This document shows positions 30,576 through 37,819 of a DNA stretch of 37,819 nucleotides, one piece after another (the stretch's first letter is position 1; each line of letters opens with the position of its first letter). This DNA is from JAJRXG01 sp964640065 (GTDB taxonomy: Bacteria; Bacteroidota; Bacteroidia; Chitinophagales; Saprospiraceae). Both the position numbers and the translations under genes were made by a program. The notes below the pieces were generated by a model, which saw only the letters and a list, made by a program, of their open reading frames with translations, was not told where the DNA came from and did no database searches. The stretch lies in the NCBI GenBank assembly GCA_964640065.1, contig CAZXIE010000021.1, positions 1 through 37,819 of the forward strand, given 5' to 3'.

Positions 30576-33008
30576 ATGAGCATGAGACAATTATATGTGA
30601 TAGGGCTGTTGCTTCTGACGAGTGCTATGTGTCATGGACAGACACGTAATGCCTTCGTACGTGCGGCAGAAGATGCATTTGCAGATGAGAACTACTATGC
30701 TGCTCTAGATTACTATCTAGAGACAATCAAGTTCGATACATCTAATGTTGAGATGCATTACAGAGCAGCTGAGGCTGCTAGAAACTTTGATTCTTACTCA
30801 GTTGCTGAAGAGCAGTATACCTACGTGATCAGTCAGGATAACGAGGCTAGATACCCATATGCTACATATCATCTGGCCTATGTCCAACAGATGCAAGGGA
30901 AGTACGATCTAGCCAAGAGAAATTATGAATTGTATCTCAGTCAATATGATGGAGATAACCCAAGATTTTCAGAAAAAGCAAGAAAAGAAATATCATCTAT
31001 AGAGTGGTCCAACTCTATGATGAAGACACCTGATGAAGGTATTACAGTTACTCCACTAGAAGGAGTGAATACACCTTACTCAGAGATAGGTGCCATCATC
31101 GATGGGGATGATGTGGTTTACACTTCCGTGAAATATTTGCCCGAGGATAGAAAAGCATATAGTAATAAGCACATCGGAAAGGTGCTCAGCCATAGTGAGA
31201 CGCAAGTAGGTGACGAGATTGCTGAAGGGTTCAATAAAGATAATCTACATACTGCTCATGTTACATACAATATGAACAGATCTAAGGTCTTCTACACAGT
31301 ATGTCATTACATCAACGATGATGATGTACGATGCGACCTGTTCTGCAGACAAGTCCTTGGAGATGGAACATTTGGTGAAGAGCTGAAGCTGCCATCACCT
31401 ATCAATATGGATAGTGTTACAAGTACTCAACCTAATATTGGGTTCGACAAGGCTAGTGGACAAGAGATACTTTACTTCGTATCTGATCGAGATGGAGGTA
31501 AAGGAGGAATGGATATATATGCTTCTAATATTACAGGTATTGAGTCATTCGCTGATCCAGTGAATGTCAGTGCTGTGAATAGTTCTGCAGATGACATCTC
31601 TCCTTTCTATCATAACAATTCGCAAGTGCTATACTATAGTACTAATGGCAATATGTCATTGGGTGGGTATGACATTTACAGAAGTGATAAGAGTGGTGGC
31701 ACATATACATCGCCCCAGAACTTAGGTGCTCCAACGAATACAAGTTATAACGACGTCTTCTACACGCTGAATGAAAGTGGAGAAAGAGGTCTCTTATCAT
31801 CTAATCGACCAGGTTCGATGTACATAGATGAGAATAATCAATCATGTTGCTACGATATCTATAATGTCGACATCGCGCCGCTTGATATAAAGTTGAATGC
31901 ACTGACATTTGATGCTAAATCCCTAGATAGTCTTGAGGGAGCAACTGTACAACTTGTGTGTGCGGCAACTGGCGATGTCATGAATACGATAACTAATGAT
32001 CTGAGTGCAGATCATATGTTTCAACTTGAAAGAAATAAGGACTATCTCCTGATCACAACCGCACCTGGATACCATCCAGATACGATGGCCTTTAATACTA
32101 GGTCTGTGTTTCAATCAGGTGATATAGACAAGAAGATCTTTTTGGAAAGAAGCACCCTTCAGCTTGATGTGCTAACATTTGATGAGATATCAAGAGAAGC
32201 ACTTCCAGGTACTACGATTACTTTGATGGATCTAACAGACGGTACCATACAAGAGATTACAGTGACTAATGAAACGGGTAATGATTTCTCATTTGAAGTC
32301 ATACCGGGGCATAGTTATAGATTGATAGCTTCTCGTGACCGATACTATGAGGACTCAGTAGAGTTTGTGGCTAAAGATGATGATGGATCGGGAGTGATCA
32401 GAAAAGAACTCTATCTCACAAGAAGAGATCTCAATATTTATCTCCCTCTAGCTCTATACTATGATAATGATATACCAGGAAAGAGAACCGAAGAACTAAC
32501 TACTGAGATGACATACTCACAGACTTTTGATGAGTATGTGATTCTCAAGGATCAGTTCAAGCAGCGATTCTCAAGAGGTCTTGGTGGAGATGAGAAAGCT
32601 CTGGCTGAATCAAGAGTAGAAGAGTTTTTCGAGAGTGATCTCAAAGGTGGTTATGATAGGTTCTCAAGATTTGTGGATTACCTGAGTGGTCAGCTTGCTG
32701 ATGGTAGATCATTTGATATATCTATCCGAGGATTTGCAAGTCCAAGAGCGGATACACGATATAACCTTGCCTTGAGTCAGAGAAGGGTAGTATCAGTCCA
32801 GAATGAACTTAAAGATTATATGAACGGAGCTTTGCTCAAGTACATTAATAACGGACAACTTAAGATCACTGAGTTATCTTATGGAGAAAGCCTGGCTCCA
32901 GATAATGTAAGTGATGTTTTATACGATAGACGAAATTCCATTTACAGCCCTGATGCTTCGAAAGAGCGAAGAGCTGAGATAGTAGAGATCAAACAAGGAT
33001 CTCTTTAG
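30576..33008 (+). CDS. PorE-like protein: TPR, beta-propeller, carboxypeptidase-regulatory-like and OmpA domains
   Basis: An 810-residue exported protein. The signal peptide is MSMRQLYVIGLLLLTSAMCHGQ. TPR-like helices run about 25-145 (FADENYYAALDYYLET, YATYHLAYVQQMQGKYD). PD40/WD40-like propeller blades run about 170-440, with FVSDRDGGKGGMDIYAS, YYSTNGNMSLGGYDIYRSD and LLSSNRPGSM. Two carboxypeptidase-regulatory-like units run about 445-625 (LDSLEGATVQLV, ALPGTTITLMDL). An OmpA C-terminal domain spans about 680-805 (FDISIRGFASPRAD, LALSQRRVVSVQNELK, ERRAEIVEI), with an unusual sequence around the peptidoglycan site. This order matches P. gingivalis PorE, a periplasmic type IX secretion component. 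Only 4 bases separate it from the PorP-like gene and 36 from the adhesin. Confidence 0.9.
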   Translation: MSMRQLYVIGLLLLTSAMCHGQTRNAFVRAAEDAFADENYYAALDYYLETIKFDTSNVEMHYRAAEAARNFDSYSVAEEQYTYVISQDNEARYPYATYHLAYVQQMQGKYDLAKRNYELYLSQYDGDNPRFSEKARKEISSIEWSNSMMKTPDEGITVTPLEGVNTPYSEIGAIIDGDDVVYTSVKYLPEDRKAYSNKHIGKVLSHSETQVGDEIAEGFNKDNLHTAHVTYNMNRSKVFYTVCHYINDDDVRCDLFCRQVLGDGTFGEELKLPSPINMDSVTSTQPNIGFDKASGQEILYFVSDRDGGKGGMDIYASNITGIESFADPVNVSAVNSSADDISPFYHNNSQVLYYSTNGNMSLGGYDIYRSDKSGGTYTSPQNLGAPTNTSYNDVFYTLNESGERGLLSSNRPGSMYIDENNQSCCYDIYNVDIAPLDIKLNALTFDAKSLDSLEGATVQLVCAATGDVMNTITNDLSADHMFQLERNKDYLLITTAPGYHPDTMAFNTRSVFQSGDIDKKIFLERSTLQLDVLTFDEISREALPGTTITLMDLTDGTIQEITVTNETGNDFSFEVIPGHSYRLIASRDRYYEDSVEFVAKDDDGSGVIRKELYLTRRDLNIYLPLALYYDNDIPGKRTEELTTEMTYSQTFDEYVILKDQFKQRFSRGLGGDEKALAESRVEEFFESDLKGGYDRFSRFVDYLSGQLADGRSFDISIRGFASPRADTRYNLALSQRRVVSVQNELKDYMNGALLKYINNGQLKITELSYGESLAPDNVSDVLYDRRNSIYSPDASKERRAEIVEIKQGSL

Positions 33009-33044
33009 AACAAAAAATAATTAGCTCATCATAAGCGATCTTAA

Positions 33045-36000
33045 ATGAGTCACTTAAAGAATTTAATGAATCACTTCTCGACTGGCATATTCGTCTTGCT
33101 GATGTTGGTATCATCCCAAGTGAGTGCTACTCACATTGTGGGATCGGACATGACATTTTCATGCAATGGCAAAGATTGGTATACGATCAATTTAACTGTA
33201 AGAAGAGATTGTCTAAATGGTGATCCTGAAGCAGTTTTTGATGATCCTGGCTTTGTCGGCATTTTTGACGGTATTGGTACTCCTTTACCATGGTTAGGAG
33301 AGCTGGGTACAGTGAGGATGGAATTGCTAAGTGTAGAAGATGTAGAAGTGTTGGATGACGAATGTACTCCTGGAGGAAATCCAGTATGCGTATCTGAGGC
33401 TACATACTCTGGGCAAGTATTCTTACCAGTGATAGAGAATGGATATGTCTTATCCTATCAGCGATGCTGTAGAAATGCGACTCTCACAAATATTCTTAAT
33501 CCTCTAGAAACAGGAAATACTTCATTTGTTTGCTTGACTAAGGAGACACTTACATCATGTAATAATTCTCCTGTGTTTGGTGATTGGCCCACGACTGTGA
33601 TATGTAATGATGAACCACTTGTATTTGATGCTTCAGCAACTGATGCAGATGGTGATGAGTTACGATATAGTTTGTTTACTCCTCACACCGGAGGAACACT
33701 AGCTAATCCGCAGCCGATACCGCCTTTAGGTCCAGACTTTGATGAAGTCATATATGCTCCAGGGTTTAGCCTTGACAATGTATTAGGTGGTGATTCTGGA
33801 TTATCTATAGATCCTGTGACAGGAGTTCTTACAGCTCAGCCAGGAATCATAGGCCAGTTCCTTGTAGGGATACTAGTTGAAGAAATAAGAGACGGTGTTT
33901 CACTGTCTAAGACAAGAAGAAATTTTGAATACAATGTTAGAGACTGTAGTCTACTAACAGGCGTAAGTTTTGATGCTCCTGAGTTGTTATGTGAAGGATT
34001 TACTGTGACTGTTGATAATACGTCATCTAGTGATGTTACATCATTTAGTTGGAATTTTAATGCACCAACAAGTGACCCATCATTCATGTCCACAGAGGCT
34101 AATCCAATGTTCACATTTCCTGGGCCAGGTACATATACCGTCACATTAACTACAGATGACGATGTGTGCCGTATGTCAACTTCAAGGGTGATAAGAGTTG
34201 TAGACTCAGGTTTAACCTCACCTTTTGAAGCAACAGATGTATTCTGTGATGGGGACTTTATAAACATAAGTGTAAGTAGTCTAGCACAGGAGACAAATTC
34301 TAATTTTGGTATAGCCTCAGTTACCTATGAAGTAATCATCGGTGATGATGTCTTTACTTTTAATAGTGGAGAGACAGTACTTACTGTGCCTTGTACTACG
34401 GCATTGACGATAAGACATACTGTAGTTTCTACGAGTGGTTGTGATTCATCAACTGAGTTATCTTTCGATGGAATCACAAATGGTACTGATACCGACGGAG
34501 ACGGAGTTACTGACGAGGACGAGATAGAAGATGGCACAGATCCTAATGATCCTTGTGACTATAATCCAGAAAGTGTCACTTTACCTCAGTCTGATGAGTT
34601 CTTAGCTCTTGATTGTGACGGAGATGGAGTTACAAACGGAGACGAGATAAATGATGGTACTGATCCATTAGATCCTTGTGATTTTGTGGAAGATAGTATC
34701 ACATTACCACAGACAGAACCATACCTATCTACAGATTGTGATGGAGATGGAGTAACTAATGCAGATGAGGATGCAGATGGTACAGATCCATTTGATCCAT
34801 GTGATTTTGAAGAGTCAAGCGTTACCCTTCCACAGTCAAGTCCATTCTTGGATGTAGATTGTGATGGTGATGGAGTAACCAATGGTGACGAGATAGAAGA
34901 TGGTACAGATCCATTTGATTCATGTGATTTTGTCCTTGATAGTGTTAGCCTGCCTCAGTCACCTGAGTTCCTTGCTATGGATTGTGATGGAGACGGAGTA
35001 AGTAACGGAGACGAGATAGCAGACGGCACAGATCCTTTGGATCTATGTGATTTTGTTTTAACAAGTGTGAGCTTGCCACAGTCACCGGAGTTTCTAGCAC
35101 TTGATTGTGATGGAGATGGAGTGACTAATGGAGATGAAATCAGAGATGGTACTGATCCTCGTGATCCATGTAACTTCAACGCTGGAAGTGTAACACAAGA
35201 AAGAGCAGAACCCTTCTTAATAGTTGATTGCGATGGTGATGGAGTGACTAATGGAGATGAGATTAGAGATGGTACGGACTTTTTTGATCCGTGTGATTTC
35301 TTACCATCTAGTATCACATTGCCTCAGACAGATGCATTCTTCAATGCGATGTGTCCTGACATGCTTTCGATTGCATTCATAGGCGATCCGATTGTCATCT
35401 GTGAAGGAACATCTACAAGGTTGGTTGCAAATCCCAATCCGAATTTCACCTACACATGGACACCAACTACTGGATTAGACTTTAGCCAAGGAGGTATGGC
35501 TGATCCTATAGCTAGACCAACAATGACAACAACTTATACAGTTGATGTATCTGACGGTACCAATACGATAAGAGAAATGGTAACTGTAGAAGTGCTCAAT
35601 ACACTTCTGAATGTTGGTATTACGAATAACAACACCTCGGTATGTAACCCAGTGGCTAATCTTTCTGCCGCTGACTTAGGTAATACTGGGGGTGCTATCA
35701 ATTATGACTGGTCTTTTGATCCGAACTTCACGACTGTCGTGGCAAGTGGTCAGACTGTTATGATTCCTTTGCCTGCGGGACAGAGCACGACTATTTACTT
35801 GAGGGCAGGTGGTACAGAGTTTTGTGGTTCAAATGTTCCAAGTATTACATTGAATGCAAGCGGCATAGCAACATCCGCGGATGTTAATCCAATAAATACA
35901 TGCTTTAGCCCTAACGGATCTGTGTCTATCACAGGTGACCCTGGAGCCACAGTAGTGTGGGAACCAAGTGGCAATATCACATCTGATCTTAATGCTCAGA

Positions 36001-37373
36001 CAGTGGACGTTATAGCCATGGATGGTCAAGAAAGCTTTACACTCAACTATACAGTAACGACAAGTGATGGTTGTTCTTCAACCAATTCCGTGAACGTAGA
36101 CGTGTCTATGTCACTTGACTTAGGTATCAACGCCTCGCCCGTCTCATGTGATGGTGTAGGATCTTTTCAAGCTTCGGCTAATGGTCCAATCGAAGATGTC
36201 AATCTCGAGTGGTCATTAGATCCAAACTTTGACACTGTTATTAGCACAGATCAAACAATAGAATTAAGTGACCCTGCTGGAACTGTGGTGTATCTACGTG
36301 GATCTACAGCGACTTGTCAAAGTGAAGCGGTGACATCCACTATAGCTGAAGGAGCTGCAGAGTTTATGCTCATGACAGACCTTGCTACGGATCAAAGAGC
36401 CTGTGAAGGAGACTCAACGGTATCTCTAAATGTAACAAGTAACGGAGGCAACATAGAATGGTTTGACCAAGATGGTAATCTCATTGCTATGGGAGGAGAC
36501 ATCACTATAGACCGTGGAGATATAACTACAGCTACCGCTATAGTTGTTGATGAAAATGGATGCCCAGATTCTATCGTATTTGATGTAGGGCTATTCATGT
36601 TCGATTTCACGATTGATGGATTTGATCCTGATGCGAATGATCCGATCTGTATGCCTACAGTTGATCTTAATGTAACTGACAATACTGGTTCTAATATTAC
36701 ATATGAATGGATATCAGTTTCAGGTGGAGTAGTAAGCGGTGGAGATACTGCTAACCCAACAATAGATGTCACTCTTGGAGATGACCTCATTTTAGTTGTT
36801 ACTAACGATGAGTTAGGATGTATGGATTCTATACCATTCCCAGTGAATGGATTCCCAGGCATCACCGCCGATATCAACGCAGATCCAGGTACAACGATAA
36901 CTGAGGGAGAAGCGGTTACGCTTACAGCTACCACGGATGGAACTAATGTCACCTACTTGTGGAGTAACGGAGAGACGACCCCTAGTATAACTGACATGCC
37001 AACTGAGACGACCACTTATACAGTAGTTATAACAGATGAGAATGGTTGTGAAGCAGAAGCTTCGATCACGATTACTGTAGAAGAAAGTCTCTGTAGTACT
37101 TTCGACTTGCCAGATGCATTTACTCCTAACGCTGATGGGGAGAACGACGAATTGATCGTAAGGAGTGATGGAGAGTTTGATGCTATAGACTTCCAAGTCC
37201 TCGATAGATGGGGTAATGAAGTATTCCGTACCACAAGTATCAATGACCCTTGGAATGGTAGACACCAACAAACAGGAAGTGAATTATCTCCGGGAGTATT
37301 TGCATACTGCTTACAAGTAACTTGTAATGGCATGGAAGAAGTACAACACGGAAGCATAGTACTTATCAGATAA
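33045..37373 (+). CDS. Large surface adhesin secreted by type IX system (type B sorting domain)
   Basis: A 1442-residue secreted protein. The signal peptide ends at about residue 28 (SSQVSA, then THIVGSDMTFSC). Residues about 29-300 are an N-terminal domain seen in many Bacteroidota adhesins, with YQRCCRN. A PKD-like domain lies at about 306-385 (SFSWNFNAP, GTYTVTLTT). Residues 482-768 are seven 41-residue units with DCDGDGVTNGDEIRDGTDP, thrombospondin type 3-like calcium loops. More PKD/Ig-like domains follow at about 775-850 and 1272-1347. Residues about 1350-1442 form the gliding-motility type B C-terminal domain (LPDAFTPNADGENDELIV, FQVLDRWGNEVFR, SPGVFAYCLQV). Type B substrates are generally exported with a PorP/SprF partner, here two genes upstream. 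Binding target unknown. Confidence 0.95.
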   Translation: MSHLKNLMNHFSTGIFVLLMLVSSQVSATHIVGSDMTFSCNGKDWYTINLTVRRDCLNGDPEAVFDDPGFVGIFDGIGTPLPWLGELGTVRMELLSVEDVEVLDDECTPGGNPVCVSEATYSGQVFLPVIENGYVLSYQRCCRNATLTNILNPLETGNTSFVCLTKETLTSCNNSPVFGDWPTTVICNDEPLVFDASATDADGDELRYSLFTPHTGGTLANPQPIPPLGPDFDEVIYAPGFSLDNVLGGDSGLSIDPVTGVLTAQPGIIGQFLVGILVEEIRDGVSLSKTRRNFEYNVRDCSLLTGVSFDAPELLCEGFTVTVDNTSSSDVTSFSWNFNAPTSDPSFMSTEANPMFTFPGPGTYTVTLTTDDDVCRMSTSRVIRVVDSGLTSPFEATDVFCDGDFINISVSSLAQETNSNFGIASVTYEVIIGDDVFTFNSGETVLTVPCTTALTIRHTVVSTSGCDSSTELSFDGITNGTDTDGDGVTDEDEIEDGTDPNDPCDYNPESVTLPQSDEFLALDCDGDGVTNGDEINDGTDPLDPCDFVEDSITLPQTEPYLSTDCDGDGVTNADEDADGTDPFDPCDFEESSVTLPQSSPFLDVDCDGDGVTNGDEIEDGTDPFDSCDFVLDSVSLPQSPEFLAMDCDGDGVSNGDEIADGTDPLDLCDFVLTSVSLPQSPEFLALDCDGDGVTNGDEIRDGTDPRDPCNFNAGSVTQERAEPFLIVDCDGDGVTNGDEIRDGTDFFDPCDFLPSSITLPQTDAFFNAMCPDMLSIAFIGDPIVICEGTSTRLVANPNPNFTYTWTPTTGLDFSQGGMADPIARPTMTTTYTVDVSDGTNTIREMVTVEVLNTLLNVGITNNNTSVCNPVANLSAADLGNTGGAINYDWSFDPNFTTVVASGQTVMIPLPAGQSTTIYLRAGGTEFCGSNVPSITLNASGIATSADVNPINTCFSPNGSVSITGDPGATVVWEPSGNITSDLNAQTVDVIAMDGQESFTLNYTVTTSDGCSSTNSVNVDVSMSLDLGINASPVSCDGVGSFQASANGPIEDVNLEWSLDPNFDTVISTDQTIELSDPAGTVVYLRGSTATCQSEAVTSTIAEGAAEFMLMTDLATDQRACEGDSTVSLNVTSNGGNIEWFDQDGNLIAMGGDITIDRGDITTATAIVVDENGCPDSIVFDVGLFMFDFTIDGFDPDANDPICMPTVDLNVTDNTGSNITYEWISVSGGVVSGGDTANPTIDVTLGDDLILVVTNDELGCMDSIPFPVNGFPGITADINADPGTTITEGEAVTLTATTDGTNVTYLWSNGETTPSITDMPTETTTYTVVITDENGCEAEASITITVEESLCSTFDLPDAFTPNADGENDELIVRSDGEFDAIDFQVLDRWGNEVFRTTSINDPWNGRHQQTGSELSPGVFAYCLQVTCNGMEEVQHGSIVLIR
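34488..35348 (+). repeat. Seven tandem 123-base repeats (41 residues) inside the adhesin
   Basis: Each unit starts with codons for DCDGDGVTNGDE, then xxDGTDPxDPCDF, and ends with a Ser-rich spacer of the type SVTLPQSxxFL. The first unit lacks the leading Cys (DTDGDG) and the last runs into MCPD. The unit length is exactly 123 bases throughout (unit starts 34488, 34611, ... 35226). The Cys pair per unit suggests a disulfide alongside calcium binding. Confidence 0.9.
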
Positions 37374-37397
37374 GTACTTCTTAAAAAATATTAAAGT

Positions 37398-37432
37398 AAG
37401 GGGCGATACTTTGAAGTATGGCCCCTTTTTTA
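37398..37432 (+). terminator. Intrinsic terminator of the porP-porE-adhesin operon
   Basis: Stem AAGGGGC (37398-37404) and GCCCCTT (37421-37427), continued inside by ATACT (37406-37410) and AGTAT (37415-37419), followed by a T-run to about 37432. It lies 25 bases past the adhesin stop and shares its outer stem with the dnaK terminator. Confidence 0.92.
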
Positions 37433-37734
37433 TTTGATACATCGCCTTCTTCCTATCTCCTTGACGTAGAGACGAATCGGCTAACATCCAGAACAATATA
37501 TTTCTAAGTTTCCATGGCTCAAAGTCCTAAGCAAGGTTATATCAAGCCAAAAAGTTAGCACCGACATACACTAGTTGGATCAACCTATTTACTTTTATAG
37601 AAGTACACGTTGGTGATAGAATGAGCAATCAAGATTGAACCCTAAGAAGTCTTGAGCTCGACTGAGTCAATCTCAAAAGGCTGCCTTCTAACTTCTATTC
37701 GGTAGCTATAATTATAGATTCAACTTAGTTGCCA
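37433..37734. other. Intergenic stretch with nothing recognised
   Basis: About 300 bases between the adhesin terminator and the last partial gene. No frame looks coding. The only structure seen is a 12-base perfect palindrome CTATAATTATAG (37706-37717), just past the stop of the partial minus-strand gene; it is AT-rich and a poor terminator. Confidence 0.6.
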
Positions 37735-37819
37735 CTTATTTCCGGAAGTTGATAGGCACGTCGAATATCTGCAGGCATGCTTGCTCTGGCCTGCTCCATA
37801 AGTTTGACATAGTAATCTA
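37735..37819 (-). CDS. 3' end of an unidentified gene, cut by window edge
   Basis: On the minus strand the frame is open from the window edge for 28 codons and ends at TAA (37735-37737). It reads YYVKLMEQARASM, then PADIRRAYQLPEISGN. The composition is that of a real soluble protein end with an amphipathic helix, but I do not recognise the family. Confidence 0.5.

Noticed and set aside
35795..37357. Several minus-strand open frames of 60-190 codons opposite the adhesin
   Set aside because: They lie entirely within a well supported plus-strand gene with signal peptide, domains and terminator.

Overview
The window is a chromosomal segment of a Bacteroidota bacterium, most likely from the Saprospiria/Lewinella-like lineages (inference). 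The signs are a type IX secretion cluster (PorP/SprF, PorE-like, type B sorting domain), a secreted protein and an adhesin head domain of the kind common in Saprospiraceae, a eukaryote-like class Ia ribonucleotide reductase in B-A order, little Shine-Dalgarno signal, and a Bacteroidota-like TAnnTTTG box before ilvE. There is no tRNA, rRNA, CRISPR array, prophage or intact insertion sequence that I can recognise.

Layout. 1-3878 (minus): a 3'-truncated TPR/class III nucleotide cyclase, a DUF819 membrane protein and fdhD. 3928-6694 (plus): a small exported protein translationally overlapping a YdeP/FdhF-type molybdopterin oxidoreductase; fdhD lies divergently beside it and probably serves it. 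6695-7607: a gene-free, hairpin-rich stretch that looks like repeat debris or a structured RNA. 7659-11750 (minus): a three-gene operon, the most unusual part of the window. It encodes a membrane-anchored OmpA-like protein, a membrane-anchored protein with 32-residue Trp repeats plus Val/Glu/Lys repeats and a helix-hairpin-helix tail, and a soluble paralogue with 12-residue Val/Lys/Glu repeats and the same tail. 12006-13434 (minus): panB-coaE of coenzyme A synthesis. 13624-15552 (plus): dnaK, with a possible sigma-54-like promoter.

15705-17724 (minus): a likely four-gene unit of a HolD-like small protein, rdgB, a DUF6624 protein and a VOC-family gene that is frameshifted in this sequence. 17862-20880 (plus): ilvE, a secreted dockerin-like protein and a patatin-like phospholipase. 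21041-22311 (minus): a cupin protein and a family 2 glycosyltransferase. 22459-27164 (plus): corA, then nrdB-nrdA behind a 343-base leader holding a long interrupted inverted repeat. 27161-29340 (minus): a sirtuin and the bifunctional NAD(P)H-hydrate repair enzyme, overlapping by 4 bases. 29543-37373 (plus): PorP-like, PorE-like and a 1442-residue adhesin with seven 41-residue calcium-binding-type repeats and a type B sorting domain. The last bases hold the 3' end of an unidentified minus-strand gene.

The best candidate for an undescribed system is the 7659-11750 operon. Its protein architectures suggest an envelope-associated scaffold: an OmpA-like periplasmic anchor, a membrane-tethered repeat protein, and a soluble repeat protein whose ends resemble nucleic-acid-binding folds. 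The repeats resemble the charged Val/Ile-Glu-Lys repeats of alveolate cortical proteins (alveolins). This is a hypothesis from composition and architecture, not a demonstrated homology.
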